A stretch of DNA of 64,000 bases from VRUE01 sp963747765 (lineage in GTDB: Bacteria; Actinomycetota; Thermoleophilia; Solirubrobacterales; 70-9). The DNA lies in assembly GCA_963747765.1 (NCBI GenBank), contig CAVVGH010000001.1:248001-312000 (forward strand), in the 5' to 3' direction. This document shows, one piece after another, positions 43,532 through 53,429 of the stretch (position 1 is its first letter; each line of letters opens with the position of its first letter). The position numbers were made by a program, and so were the translations under genes. The notes beneath the pieces are model-generated. The model was given only the letters and a program-made list of their open reading frames with translations, did no database searches and had not been told where the DNA came from.

Positions 43532-44005
43532 GTGGATTACGCGCCGATCTCCGTCGCCCTGAAGTTCGGCTTCCTTGCCGTTCTCTACCTGTTCCTGCTC
43601 TGGGTCGCCCGCAGCGCGCTGAAGGATCTGCGCCGCACGGTGGCGCCGGCGCCGGACGCGACCGGGTTTCATCCCGTCCCTGCCCACGGGGAGGTTCGCG
43701 GCGGCCCCGACGCGTGGCTGGTGGCCGAGCGGGGCGGCGGCCTGAGCCCCGGCGAGCGCTTCGACCTGATCGGCGGCCTGTCGATCGGGCGCTCCCACGA
43801 GGCGGACGTTCAGATCGACGATCGCTATGCCTCCGGTCTGCACGTAAGGATCTTTCCTCGCGATGGACGCATCTACGTGGAAGACATGAACTCGACCAAC
43901 GGAACGCTGGTCAACGATGCCACCCTGCATGGCGAGGCGGAGTTGATCGACGGCGACGTCGTGCGGATCGGGGACACCGAGCTCCGCTTCGAGGCTTCCG
44001 GATGA
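43532..44005 (+). CDS. fhaB: FhaB-like membrane FHA protein
   Basis: 157 residues from the GTG at 43532. One N-terminal membrane helix (VALKFGFLAVLYLFLLWVA) and a C-terminal FHA domain (SIGRSHEADVQIDD, ASGLHVRI, STNGTLVND). FhaB (FipA-binding/PknA-PknB substrate in mycobacteria) recruits phosphorylated partners during division. Four bases separate it from fhaA. Confidence 0.9.
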   Translation: MDYAPISVALKFGFLAVLYLFLLWVARSALKDLRRTVAPAPDATGFHPVPAHGEVRGGPDAWLVAERGGGLSPGERFDLIGGLSIGRSHEADVQIDDRYASGLHVRIFPRDGRIYVEDMNSTNGTLVNDATLHGEAELIDGDVVRIGDTELRFEASG

Positions 44006-44006
44006 G

Positions 44007-45242
44007 ATGGCTACGAGAAACCGGCGGTGGCAAGTGCTGCGGGTAGACGAGCAGGCCTTTCGCACCGATACCGGCCGTCAGCGCAGCGCCAACGAGGATG
44101 CCTTCTTCGTCCGCTCGCCGATTTTCGTCGTGGCCGATGGGATGGGCGGCGCGCAGGCCGGCGAGGTCGCCTCGAGGGCCGCCGCCGAAGCGTTCGACCG
44201 CGATCTGCCCGACGCACCGCCCGAGCAGGTTCTCCGCGAAACGATCGAAGCGGCCAATCGAGAGATCCACGAATTGGCTCGCGCGGACCCCTCGCGCGCC
44301 GGAATGGGCACCACGATCACCGCCGCGATCGTCAACGCCGAGCGCGACGAGGTCTGCATCGGCCATGTTGGCGACAGTCGCGCCTACCGCTTGCGTGGCG
44401 GCAGGCTCGAGCGGCTGACCCGAGATCACTCGCTGGTCGAGGAGATGCGGCGCAAGGGGCAGATCACCGACGCCCAGGCCGAGGACCACCCGCAGCGCTC
44501 GATCATCACCCGGGCCTTGGGGCCCGAACCGGAGGTCGAGGTCGACGTCCGGACCGTTCCGGCCGCGCCCGGGGACGTCTTCCTGCTCTGCTCGGACGGA
44601 CTCACGACCATGGTCAACGAGGAGAGGATCGGCCACGTGCTGGCGGAGGCGGGATCGGTCAAGGAGGCGGTTCGCAGCCTCGTCGAGGATGCCAACCGGG
44701 CGGGCGGGAGGGACAACATCACAGCGCTCGGCTTCCGCCTCGGCGACGCCACCGCGCCGCAGCCATCGCCCCCGGACGACCCCGCAGCCGGGAGGGCCGA
44801 GGAGAAGGCGACGCTCGTCGGAGCCGCCGCCGCCGAGGCCGGCCTGACGGCAACCGAGGTGCGCCGCCGCGCCGCGGGCGCCGCCGCAAAGCAGCGTCGC
44901 GAACAGCTCGCCGCCAGGCCGAAGCGTCGCTGGCCGCGCCGCGCCGCGAAGGTCCTGGTCGCGGTGGTCGTGCTCGCCGCGCTTTCCTTCGGCGCCTGGT
45001 ACGGCAACCGGCAGGTGTGGTTCCTGGGCACGGACTCAGCCGGTCGGGCGGCCCTCTACCGCGGCGTGCCCTACGAGCTTCCGCTGGGAATCGAGCTCTA
45101 CCAGGAGCGCTATGCGCTACCGCTCCAAACCGCCTCGCTGCCGCTGAAGCGCCGCGAAGCAGTCACCGGCCACGACCTGCGCTCTCACTCGGACGCGATC
45201 TCGCTGGTCGAGGACATCGAACGCAGCGAGGGGGTTCCTTGA
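44007..45242 (+). CDS. pstP: PP2C-family Ser/Thr phosphatase (PstP-like)
   Basis: 411 residues. The PPM motifs are complete: RSANEDAFF, VADGMGGAQAGEVAS, GMGTTITA, HVGDSRAYR, LTRDHSLVEE, LCSDGLT and GRDNITALGF, whose Asp residues bind Mn2+/Mg2+. A basic Ala-rich linker leads to one membrane helix (about 315–335) and a small outer domain of about 75 residues. It should reverse phosphorylation by the nearby kinases. ATG one base after fhaB. Confidence 0.93.
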   Translation: MATRNRRWQVLRVDEQAFRTDTGRQRSANEDAFFVRSPIFVVADGMGGAQAGEVASRAAAEAFDRDLPDAPPEQVLRETIEAANREIHELARADPSRAGMGTTITAAIVNAERDEVCIGHVGDSRAYRLRGGRLERLTRDHSLVEEMRRKGQITDAQAEDHPQRSIITRALGPEPEVEVDVRTVPAAPGDVFLLCSDGLTTMVNEERIGHVLAEAGSVKEAVRSLVEDANRAGGRDNITALGFRLGDATAPQPSPPDDPAAGRAEEKATLVGAAAAEAGLTATEVRRRAAGAAAKQRREQLAARPKRRWPRRAAKVLVAVVVLAALSFGAWYGNRQVWFLGTDSAGRAALYRGVPYELPLGIELYQERYALPLQTASLPLKRREAVTGHDLRSHSDAISLVEDIERSEGVP

Positions 45243-45255
45243 CGAGGCGCGATTC

Positions 45256-46572
45256 GTGATGTCGGCAAGAAATCGCGAGCTGGTGGCGCTGGTGCCGGTT
45301 GCGTTGCTGCTCACGGCCGGATTCGCAGCCGTCTTCGCGCAGCAGAGCGCTCAGCTGGACAACCTCAGCCTCATCTACGGCGGTTACTTCCTGGCGGTCT
45401 GCCTGGCGACCCACGTCTACCTGCGGCTGCGCCTTCCCAACGCCGACCCCTACCTCTTCCCGCTGGTGGCGCTGCTCACCGCGTTTGGCCTGGTCATGGT
45501 CTACCGGATCGATGCCGGCCTGGCCCGCGATCAGGCCAACCTCTTCGTCCTCGGCCTCGTCCTCTTCGCCGTTGCGATTCACTTCCTCCGCGACTACGAC
45601 ATCCTGGAGCGCTACCGGTACACGATCGCCGCGGTCGGGCTGTTGCTGTTGCTGGCGCCCCGCCTGCCGGGGATCGGGGAACAGGTGAACGGTGCCTACC
45701 TGGGGGTGAAGGTCGGGCCGCTGGCCTTCCAGCCCGCCGAGTTCTCGAAGATCTGCATGGTCATCTTCCTGGCGGGTTACCTGCGCGACCACCGCGAGGT
45801 GCTGATCGTCGGCGCGCGGCGCGTGCTCGGCGTCACCCTGCCGCCGCTCAAGCATCTGGGCCCGCTGCTGGTCGTCTGGGGAGCCTCGATGTTGATGCTC
45901 GTCTTCATCCGCGACCTCGGCAGCTCGCTGATGTTCTTCGCCGCCTTCCTGGCGCTGCTCTACGTCGCGACCGGACGGCTTTCGTTCGTGGTGATCGGGA
46001 TGGCGCTGTTCCTGGTCGGCGCCTGGTTCTTCGCATCGACCGTGCCGCACGTCCACGACCGGGTTGAGATCTGGCTCGACCCCTACAACGAACCGCAAAA
46101 CGCCGGCTACCAGATCCTGCAGTCGATCTTCGCCCAGGCTGACGGGGGCCTCTTCGGCCAGGGATTCGGGCAGGCGCTGATCACGGTTCCGGGCAGCCAC
46201 GCAGCGCTGCTGCCGGCGGCCAAAACAGACACGATCTACTCGTTGATCGTCAACGAGCTGGGCCTCTTCGGCGCCTGCGCGGTGATCATGATCTACCTGT
46301 TGATCGCGGCGCGCGGCTTCAAGGTCGCCCTGATCGCGGACGACGGCTTCTCGAAGCTGCTCGCCACGGGGCTCACGGCGGTCTTTGCGATCCAGGCGTT
46401 CGTGATCATCGGCGGCGTCACCCGGGCGATCCCGCTGACCGGCGTCACCCTGCCCTTCATCAGCTACGGCGGCAGCTCGATCGTCGCCAACTTCGTGCTG
46501 CTGGCGTTGCTCCTGCTGATCTCCGATCGGGCTCGCCGGGAGTCCGCCGCGGTGGCTCTGGGGAGACCGTGA
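45256..46572 (+). CDS. ftsW: SEDS peptidoglycan glycosyltransferase FtsW/RodA
   Basis: 438 residues with about ten or more membrane helices. Conserved SEDS features: GPLAFQPAEFSKI, FIRDLGSSLMFF, TDTIYSLIVNELGLFGA and PLTGVTLPFISYGGSS. It polymerises lipid II with the class B PBP encoded next, whose GTG overlaps its stop. The start may be GTG 45256 or ATG 45259. Whether it serves division or elongation cannot be told from sequence. Confidence 0.92.
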   Translation: MMSARNRELVALVPVALLLTAGFAAVFAQQSAQLDNLSLIYGGYFLAVCLATHVYLRLRLPNADPYLFPLVALLTAFGLVMVYRIDAGLARDQANLFVLGLVLFAVAIHFLRDYDILERYRYTIAAVGLLLLLAPRLPGIGEQVNGAYLGVKVGPLAFQPAEFSKICMVIFLAGYLRDHREVLIVGARRVLGVTLPPLKHLGPLLVVWGASMLMLVFIRDLGSSLMFFAAFLALLYVATGRLSFVVIGMALFLVGAWFFASTVPHVHDRVEIWLDPYNEPQNAGYQILQSIFAQADGGLFGQGFGQALITVPGSHAALLPAAKTDTIYSLIVNELGLFGACAVIMIYLLIAARGFKVALIADDGFSKLLATGLTAVFAIQAFVIIGGVTRAIPLTGVTLPFISYGGSSIVANFVLLALLLLISDRARRESAAVALGRP

Positions 46573-48029
46573 ACAGCCAGATCGTCAAGCTGTTTCGGCT
46601 GATCGTCCTGCTCTTCGCGGTGCTGGTCGGCTTCACCTCGTACTGGTCGGTGTTCGACGCCCAGGCGCTGAAGGACAAGAGTGCCAACAAGCGCCCGCTG
46701 CTCGAGCAGCAGCGGGTCAAGCGGGGCAGGATCCTCGCCGCGGACGGCACGGTTCTCGCCCGCTCGGTTCGCAAGGGCCGCGGCGACAACCTGCGGTACG
46801 TGCGTCGCTATCCCGAAGGCTCCCTGTACGGGCACCCGATCGGGTACAGCTTCGTGCGCCAGGGCGACAGCGAGCTCGAGAAATTCCACGACGACGAACT
46901 GGCCGGCAACGAATCCGAATTCAGCTCGATTCTCGATGAGCTGCGTGGACAGCGCCGGGAAGGCAACGATGTCGTTACGAACATCGAACCCGAAGCCCAG
47001 CGGCTGGCGCTCTCCGACCTCGAAGCGGCCGGCTTCGGCGCCGTGGTGGCGATCGTGCCGAGCACCGGCCGGGTGCGGGTCTTGGCCTCAAACCCCCCGT
47101 TCGACCCGAACAGCGTGCCCGAACACGCCGGCGAGCTGAACAGCGATCCGACCTCGCCGCTTTTCGATCGCGCCACGCAGGGCCAGTACCCGCCGGGCTC
47201 GACCTTCAAGGTGGTGACGGCCGCCGCCGGGCTCGACAGCGGGACGATCACACCGGAATCGAGGATCGACGCACCGGGCACGATCACCGTTCAGGGGCGG
47301 CCACTGCAGAACGACTTCAACCAGAGCTTCGGTCCGATCTCGCTCGACACCGCACTCACCTACTCGGTCAACACCTGGTTCGCTCAGCTGGGCGTGCGGG
47401 TCGGGGTCGGCACCCTGTTCGAATACATGAGCCGCTTCGGCTTCAACTCGACGCCGGCGATCGACCTGCCGGCGAGCCAGGTCTCCAAGAGCGGCGTCTA
47501 CGACGGCCGCAACCTGCTCGGCCCCAACGACCCGATCGACATCGCCCGCGTCGCCTTCGGCCAGGAGCGGCTTGCGGTGACGCCGCTGCAGATGGCCGAG
47601 GTCGCCGCGACGGTCGCCAACGGTGGCCGCCTGATGAAGCCTCAGATCTGGGCTCGCGTGGTGGACCCCGACGGGCGGGTAACCGACCGACTCGACCCGT
47701 CGCCCTACAGCCAGGTCTTCGACGCGCAGACCGCCGCGCAGCTGACCACCGCGATGGAAGGCGTGGTCAACGCCGGCACCGGCGCCAATGCGGCGATCTC
47801 CGGGGTTCGGGTTGCCGGCAAGACCGGCACCGCGGAAACGCCCTTCAACTCGACGTGTGGAGGCGGCAGCGATCAAAACCAGGCATGGTTCATCGGCTTT
47901 GCTCCCGCTGACGAACCGAAGATCGCGATCGCGGCAACGGTCGAGTGCACGACCGCATTCGGCAACGATGTCGCGGCCCCCATCTTCCGCGACGTCGCTG
48001 AAACCATCCTCAACTCTGAAGTACGGTGA
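46569..48029 (+). CDS. pbpA: Class B penicillin-binding protein (PbpA-like)
   Basis: 486 residues. N-terminal signal anchor (about 10–30), a dimerisation/pedestal domain, then the transpeptidase with SxxK in GSTFKVVTA, SxN in YSVNTWF and KTGTAE. It cross-links peptidoglycan with the preceding SEDS partner. The order FHA–FHA–PP2C–SEDS–PBP–PknB is the standard actinobacterial cluster. Confidence 0.93.
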   Translation: MNSQIVKLFRLIVLLFAVLVGFTSYWSVFDAQALKDKSANKRPLLEQQRVKRGRILAADGTVLARSVRKGRGDNLRYVRRYPEGSLYGHPIGYSFVRQGDSELEKFHDDELAGNESEFSSILDELRGQRREGNDVVTNIEPEAQRLALSDLEAAGFGAVVAIVPSTGRVRVLASNPPFDPNSVPEHAGELNSDPTSPLFDRATQGQYPPGSTFKVVTAAAGLDSGTITPESRIDAPGTITVQGRPLQNDFNQSFGPISLDTALTYSVNTWFAQLGVRVGVGTLFEYMSRFGFNSTPAIDLPASQVSKSGVYDGRNLLGPNDPIDIARVAFGQERLAVTPLQMAEVAATVANGGRLMKPQIWARVVDPDGRVTDRLDPSPYSQVFDAQTAAQLTTAMEGVVNAGTGANAAISGVRVAGKTGTAETPFNSTCGGGSDQNQAWFIGFAPADEPKIAIAATVECTTAFGNDVAAPIFRDVAETILNSEVR

Positions 48030-48056
48030 CGGGCGAGTGAGCGAGAGGGGAAGGTA

Positions 48057-49910
48057 ATGCCTGACGTCGGCACGGGAACGGTGATCGACGGCCGCTACCG
48101 GCTGCTGCGTCAGCTCGGGTCGGGCGGGATGGCGGACGTCTGGCTGGCCGAGGACCCGCATCTTCAGCGCTACGTCGCACTGAAGATCCTTCACAAACGC
48201 TTCGCCCAGGATCGCGAGTTCGTCGAGCGCTTTCGCCGCGAGGCAGAGGCCGCCGCCGGCCTCCAGCACAGGAACATCGTCGCCGTCTTCGATCGCGGCG
48301 ACGTCGACGGCACCTACTACATCGCCATGCAGCTCCTCGAGGGCCGCTCGCTGAAGGAGCTGATCGACGCAGGCCTCAGTCCCGAACAGGCCGTGGCGCT
48401 GGTCCGCCAGGTGCTCGAGGCGGCGGGCTTTGCCCACCGCCACGGGGTCGTCCACCGAGACCTGAAGCCGCAGAACGTGATCGTCGATTCCGAGAACAAG
48501 GCCACGGTCACCGACTTCGGGATCGCTCGAGCCGGCGCGTCGGAAATCACCCAGGCCGGCTCTGTGATGGGGACCCCGCACTACCTCTCCCCCGAGCAGG
48601 CGCAGGGACTGGAGGTGACCGCCGTCTCCGATCTCTACTCGATCGGCGTGATCCTCTACGAGGCGCTGACCGGCAGGGTCCCGTTCGAAGCCGACAGCGC
48701 GATCGCGATCGCGATGAAGCAGGTTTCCCATGCGCCGCAGCGGCCCAGCTCGATCAACCCGGCCGTCTCCCCGGCGCTGGACGCGGTCGTGATGCGGGCG
48801 CTGGAAAAGGACCCGGGCCACCGTTTCCAAAGCGCCGCCGCGTTCATCGCCGCGCTGGATGCCGCGTTGCGCGACCCGTCGGTGGGGGAGGGCACCGTGG
48901 CCTTCGCAGCACCGCCGCCGATTGTCTCGCCACCCCCGGAGGCGGCGGCAGCGGCTGCAGACGAGGAGGGAAGGCGACGAAATCGCCGCATACTGATGGT
49001 GGTACTGGCGGTGCTGATCGGCGCTCTGATCGGCTTCACGCTGACGCGCGACACGACCACTCCGGTGCCCAACGTCACCGGCATCCAGAAGAAAGTCGCC
49101 GTGGCGCTGCTCGAACAGGACGGCTTCGACGTCGGTCGCGTGACCCGCGTCCGGCGCGACGTCATGCAGAACAAGGTCCTCGAGCAGGAACCGCTCGCGT
49201 CGCCGCCCGCGGGCCAGGCGGCGATGGACTGTGCATTCCTCAACTTCTTTTGCTCCAAGCCAAGCGTTTCGCTCACCGTGAGCGCCGGCCCCGGCCGGGC
49301 CAGCGTGCCGGGGACCGCCGGCATGACCGAAGAAGAAGCGATCGCGACGCTGGAGGAAGCCGGCTTCGAAGCGAAGGTGAGGAAGGTCGCCTCCGAAGAA
49401 GTGGAAAGCGGCCTCGTGATCCACTCCGATCCGCCTGGCGGTACGGACACCATTCGCGGTTCGACCGTGGCCCTGACTGTCTCGAGGGGTCCCAAGCCCG
49501 CCAAGGTTCCGGTGCTGGTCGGCATGCAGCGTGCCGTTGCGGTGCAGGAAATCCGCGCCCGCGGACTTGCAGCGGAAGTCTCCGAAACGGAAGACTCGGC
49601 GGCGGTGGGCGAAGTGATCCAGCAGTCGCCCAGCGCCGGCACGACCCTCTCCCACGGTTCGCCCGTCGCAATCGTCGTCTCCAAGGGCGAGCGGAAGGTC
49701 ACGGTGCCAGACCTGGTCGGCAAGGAACGCGGCGAGGCGGTGCAGAGCGTGCGCGAAGCAAAGCTGACGCCGTCCGTGCAGGAACGGGAATCTGAATTCC
49801 CAGACGAGCTCGGGCGCGTCATCACCCAGTTCCCACCGGCCGGGTCCGAAGTCGAACCCGGAAGCGCGGTGACCCTGGTGGTGGGTGTGCCCACAGCGGA
49901 AGAACCATGA
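48057..49910 (+). CDS. pknB: PASTA-domain Ser/Thr protein kinase PknB
   Basis: 617 residues. The kinase domain (LGSGGMADVWLAED, VALKIL, VVHRDLKPQNVIV, DFGIA, SPEQAQG) is followed by a membrane helix at about 310–330 and four outer PASTA repeats that bind muropeptides. Repeat starts read VPNVTG, VPGTAG, VPVLVG and VPDLVG. The first PASTA repeat has an extra stretch with two Cys (DCAFLNFFCSK), probably a disulfide. The stop overlaps the start of ddl (ATGA). Confidence 0.95.
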   Translation: MPDVGTGTVIDGRYRLLRQLGSGGMADVWLAEDPHLQRYVALKILHKRFAQDREFVERFRREAEAAAGLQHRNIVAVFDRGDVDGTYYIAMQLLEGRSLKELIDAGLSPEQAVALVRQVLEAAGFAHRHGVVHRDLKPQNVIVDSENKATVTDFGIARAGASEITQAGSVMGTPHYLSPEQAQGLEVTAVSDLYSIGVILYEALTGRVPFEADSAIAIAMKQVSHAPQRPSSINPAVSPALDAVVMRALEKDPGHRFQSAAAFIAALDAALRDPSVGEGTVAFAAPPPIVSPPPEAAAAAADEEGRRRNRRILMVVLAVLIGALIGFTLTRDTTTPVPNVTGIQKKVAVALLEQDGFDVGRVTRVRRDVMQNKVLEQEPLASPPAGQAAMDCAFLNFFCSKPSVSLTVSAGPGRASVPGTAGMTEEEAIATLEEAGFEAKVRKVASEEVESGLVIHSDPPGGTDTIRGSTVALTVSRGPKPAKVPVLVGMQRAVAVQEIRARGLAAEVSETEDSAAVGEVIQQSPSAGTTLSHGSPVAIVVSKGERKVTVPDLVGKERGEAVQSVREAKLTPSVQERESEFPDELGRVITQFPPAGSEVEPGSAVTLVVGVPTAEEP

Positions 49911-50872
49911 GGGTTGCGGTGCTCTCCGGGGGGCGCTCCTCCGAGCACGACGTCTCGCTGCGCTCCGGGGAGGCGGTGGCGACGGGGCTGGAGGAAGCCG
50001 GTCACGAGCCCCTGCGGGTGATCGTCGAGCGCGACGGGTCCTGGAGTTGCGAGGGCGCAGCGCTTCCCGTCGTGCCCGGTGCCGGGCTGCTGGACGCGGA
50101 CGTCGCGTTCCCCGCCCTCCACGGCCCCTTCGGCGAGGACGGCAGCGTTCAGGGCCTGCTCGAGTGGCTCGACGTCCCCTACGTCGGGTCCGACGTCCTC
50201 GGCTCGGCGATCTGCATGGACAAGCTGACCACCAAGAGGCTGCTCGCGCAGCACGGCGTTCCGCAGGTCGGCTTCGTCGGCACCGAAGAGCCAGGATGGC
50301 GTGAGCGCTGCGAGACGATGGGACTGCCGCTGTGGGTGAAGCCCTCGCGGCTTGGGTCGAGCGTTGGGATCAGCAGGGTGGAGGGCCTCGACGAGCTCGA
50401 GGCCGCCGTCGAGCTGGCCCAGCGACACGACCCGCGTGTCGTGGTGGAGGCCGGCGCTCGAGGTCGCGAGGTCGAGTGCGCGCTGCTCGGCAACGAGCAG
50501 GTCGATGCGTCGCTGCCGGGTGAGGTGATCGCTCACGGCGACTGGTATGACTACGAGACCAAGTACACCGACGGGGGCATGGAGCTGGTCGTCCCGGCGC
50601 CGATCCCCGACCCGCAGGCCACTCGCCTTCGGGACCTGGCGGTCCTCACCTTCCGGATCGGCGGCTGCGCGGGCCTGGCGCGCTGCGACTTCTTCGTCGA
50701 GCCCGGCGGCGAGGTGCTGGTCAACGAGATCAACACGATGCCCGGCTTCACCGACACGAGCGTCTACGCAAGGCTGTGGGAGGCGAGCGGCCTCGGCTAT
50801 CCGGAGCTGTGCGACCGTCTCGTGCAGCTGGCTCTCGAGCGTCACCGCTGGGCGCGCTCGCACCAGTTCTGA
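49907..50872 (+). CDS. ddl: D-alanine–D-alanine ligase (second paralogue)
   Basis: 321 residues. SGGRSSEHDVSLRSGEAV and HGPFGEDGSVQGLLEWL match the common Ddl form (EHDVS, GPFGEDG). VNEINTMPGFTDTSVYARLW near the end supplies metal and substrate contacts. ATGA-coupled to pknB, so this copy is likely the housekeeping peptidoglycan enzyme, whereas the copy at 21897 belongs to another context. Pairwise motifs differ enough that the two are not a recent duplication. Confidence 0.93.
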   Translation: MRVAVLSGGRSSEHDVSLRSGEAVATGLEEAGHEPLRVIVERDGSWSCEGAALPVVPGAGLLDADVAFPALHGPFGEDGSVQGLLEWLDVPYVGSDVLGSAICMDKLTTKRLLAQHGVPQVGFVGTEEPGWRERCETMGLPLWVKPSRLGSSVGISRVEGLDELEAAVELAQRHDPRVVVEAGARGREVECALLGNEQVDASLPGEVIAHGDWYDYETKYTDGGMELVVPAPIPDPQATRLRDLAVLTFRIGGCAGLARCDFFVEPGGEVLVNEINTMPGFTDTSVYARLWEASGLGYPELCDRLVQLALERHRWARSHQF

Positions 50873-50898
50873 GCGCCCCCCGGGAAGACCCGCGAGAC

Positions 50899-52413
50899 TC
50901 AGCCGAGCAGCTTGATGTCGCTGATCTCGATCTGGTAGCGGCCGGCCTGGTCGAGCGCCTCGGAAGGCTTGGTGAACCAGAGCAGGAAGTAGCGGGACGG
51001 CTGCCGCACGGTTAGGTCGATCTCCTGGGCGGTGGGCGCATCGCTCACTTCGCCCACCGGTTCGCCCCAGCCCGAGAGCTCGGACGGTGGCCCGGCGGGG
51101 GCGGCGAACACCTGCGCGTCCCAGCCGGGCGTTGGGCTGCGGATGACCATCTTCGACGGGGTGACCTGCGATTCGGCGGTCACGTACACCCCGACGCCGG
51201 GGTCGGGACCCGTCTTGATGCCTTCGAAGCTTTCCGAGTCGTAGTGCTCGGTTTCCCAGGCGGTCCCGGTCGGGTCGCCGTCTTTGACCAGTTCGACCTT
51301 GCTGCCGATCTCTTCGCCGTCGCCCTGCGGGTCGTAGTCGGTCGCCGAGGAGATGGGCACCGACTTGCCGCTGCCCTTCTCGCCCCCGCCGCCTCCGAAG
51401 CTCCCGTTCGAGATCAGCTGCACGGCAAGCAGCGTGCCTCCGCCGACCAGCAGCAGGGTGACGATTGCCCCCCAGGACCAGCGAGCGCGGGCCGACAGCT
51501 TGCGCTTCGGAGGGGGCACCGCGTCGAGCACGCTCGTCGCCTCCCCAGAGGTCGAGCCCGCCCGGGCCGCCTCGACCTCCAGCGCCGTCTCGAGGTCGTC
51601 GACCATCTCGTCGATGTGCTGGTAGCGCTCAGCCGGGTTCTTGGTGGTTGCCCGCTCGACCACCAGGGCCACCGCGGCGGAGAGCTCCGGACGGCGCCGC
51701 TGTACGTCAGGCAGTTCCTCGTTGACGTGCTTCATCGCGACGCCGACCTGGCTTTCGGCGTGGAACGGGACCTGGCCGACGAGCATCTCGTAGAGGACCA
51801 CGCCCAGCGAGTAGATGTCCGAGCGGGGGTCGACGTCGCGTCCCATCGCCTGCTCGGGGGCGACGTAATCGGTGGTGCCGAGAACGCGGCCCGTCGCGGT
51901 CACGCCGTCCTGTTCGAGCTGGCGGGAGATGCCGAAGTCGGTCAGTTTGGCCCGCCCCTCCTCGTCGATCAGGACGTTCTGCGGCTTGATGTCGCGGTGC
52001 ACCATCTGGCGGGCATGGGCGACGGCGAGACCGCGTGCGATCTCGATCGCATAGGCGATCGCCTCCTGGCTGTCGAGCTCGCCGACCCGCGAGATCCGCT
52101 GCTTGAGCGTCTCGCCCTTGACGTACTCGAAGACGATGTAGGGGTGCCCTCCGTCCTCGCCCGCGTCGATCACCGAGACGACGTTGGGATGGGTGAGCTT
52201 GGCGACCGCCCGCGCCTCCTGCCGGAAGCGCTGGAGCTGGTCGGCCTGCTCGGACATCTCGCGGTGCATCACCTTCACCGCGACCGGCCGGTCGAGTGTC
52301 TCGTCGCGGGCCAGGTAGACGGTCGACATCCCGCCGCTGCCCAGCTTGGCCTCCAGCCGGTAGCGACCGGAGAGCACCGTGCCGATCATCGAGCTTGAGG
52401 AGCGGGTGTCCAT
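50899..52413 (-). CDS. Ser/Thr protein kinase with outer galactose-binding-like domain
   Basis: 504 residues. Kinase motifs: LGSGGMSTVYLARD, VAVKVM, MVHRDIKPQNVLI, DFGIS, APEQAMG. A helix at about 325–345 crosses the membrane. The outer part has DYDPQGDGEEIGSKVELVKDG-type sequence followed by TAWETEHYDSE (split across loops), as in the discoidin/galactose-binding-like domain of mycobacterial MviN-type proteins. PASTA repeats are absent, so it should sense another ligand, perhaps a glycan. Convergent with ddl. Confidence 0.9.
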   Translation of the reverse strand: MDTRSSSSMIGTVLSGRYRLEAKLGSGGMSTVYLARDETLDRPVAVKVMHREMSEQADQLQRFRQEARAVAKLTHPNVVSVIDAGEDGGHPYIVFEYVKGETLKQRISRVGELDSQEAIAYAIEIARGLAVAHARQMVHRDIKPQNVLIDEEGRAKLTDFGISRQLEQDGVTATGRVLGTTDYVAPEQAMGRDVDPRSDIYSLGVVLYEMLVGQVPFHAESQVGVAMKHVNEELPDVQRRRPELSAAVALVVERATTKNPAERYQHIDEMVDDLETALEVEAARAGSTSGEATSVLDAVPPPKRKLSARARWSWGAIVTLLLVGGGTLLAVQLISNGSFGGGGGEKGSGKSVPISSATDYDPQGDGEEIGSKVELVKDGDPTGTAWETEHYDSESFEGIKTGPDPGVGVYVTAESQVTPSKMVIRSPTPGWDAQVFAAPAGPPSELSGWGEPVGEVSDAPTAQEIDLTVRQPSRYFLLWFTKPSEALDQAGRYQIEISDIKLLG

Positions 52414-52471
52414 CTAGAAGTCCATATTGTCGGGCACGCTCACCCTCTGGCTTCGCCCCAACCCGCCCCTC

Positions 52472-52509
52472 GCCTTCCTTTGGGCGGGTGTGCCCGCCCA
52501 AAGGAAGGC
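52472..52509. terminator. Strong hairpin with 17-bp arms
   Basis: GCCTTCCTTTGGGCGGG (52472–52488) pairs perfectly with 52493–52509 around TGTG. It lies 60–95 bp before the start of the kinase gene on the minus strand and just outside the fourth composite element. It could end transcription from the purM side; no T-tract is seen. Confidence 0.5.
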
Positions 52510-53004
52510 TCTGCCGTGTGGGCAGCGAAGCGCCTGGGCGCTGCCGAACGTGCGCGGAACCGGCCAGTGGATCTCCCCGAACGTTCCACCCGAAACCCTG
52601 AGCCGATGCTGCGATCACCAGCTCGACCTCGAGCCTCGGGCACGTGCTGAGCCCCACCGCCGTCACGCTGGGCGATATATCGCTGCCTGTGGCCCATAAG
52701 TCGCCCGGCGCTGGGAATTCCCCTGAAATCCTTCTACACCGGGCGATATATCGCCGCAGGTGTGTATCCGGTTGGCTCAGAGCTGCCCGGCCCAACGCGC
52801 CGCTCAGGCCACACCGCTCAAGGCCGAGCGGTCCATCCGTTCCCGACCATCCCCGCCTCTTTCGTCACTGAGCTTGAAATCCCAAGCCCTCTGGCTCTCT
52901 GACGAGAAGCGCGGAGATGGCCACGGGACCCAAGAGAACACCTCGTTGACCGATGGAGATCCCCGGACCCGAAACGCATCCCTCATTGATTTATGAGAGA
53001 GACA

Positions 53005-53059
53005 GCCCCTCCCTGTTTGCCCTCCACACCTGCAAGTAGGAGGGCAAACAGGGAGGGGG
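53005..53059 (-). repeat. Long hairpin, copy 4
   Basis: Arms of about 21 bp with core TGTTTGCCCTCC. Read in the direction of its element the loop is ACTTGCAGGTG, as in copy 1. Confidence 0.8.
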
Positions 53060-53132
53060 CCGCAGGGCCCAGGCGGCTAGGGCTGTACGGGTGTCGTTTC
53101 GCGAGGTGTGGCCCAAACGCAGCGGACACGAG

Positions 53133-53179
53133 CTCCGTTCGCTCTTTGTGTCGCAGAGCGGTACAAATGACGAACGGAG
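53133..53179 (-). repeat. 47-nt hairpin unit, copy 4
   Basis: Same stem and loop as the other units, single copy, on the minus strand. Confidence 0.85.
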
Positions 53180-53429
53180 CGGCTGGGGGGCCTGGGCAAA
53201 GCGGATGCGCAGCATCGCCGCCTGTGGCCCAAAGATCGCCCGCCGTGAGGACTTCCCCTGAGATCCTTCGACTCCGGGCGATATATCGCCGCCTGTGGCC
53301 CATAACTCGCCCGGCGTCCCAGGTGTGCGCCTTCCTCTGTCCTCGGAGATGGAGGCGCTGCCGGTGCAAGAGAGTGCGGGTGCTGTCGGAGCGGTGGGCC
53401 GGTTTCCGGTCGAACGTTTCGGGGAGGTC

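Noticed and set aside
47088..49655. 855-residue open frame antisense to pbpA and pknB
   Set aside because: It crosses two real genes in opposite direction and shows no motif.
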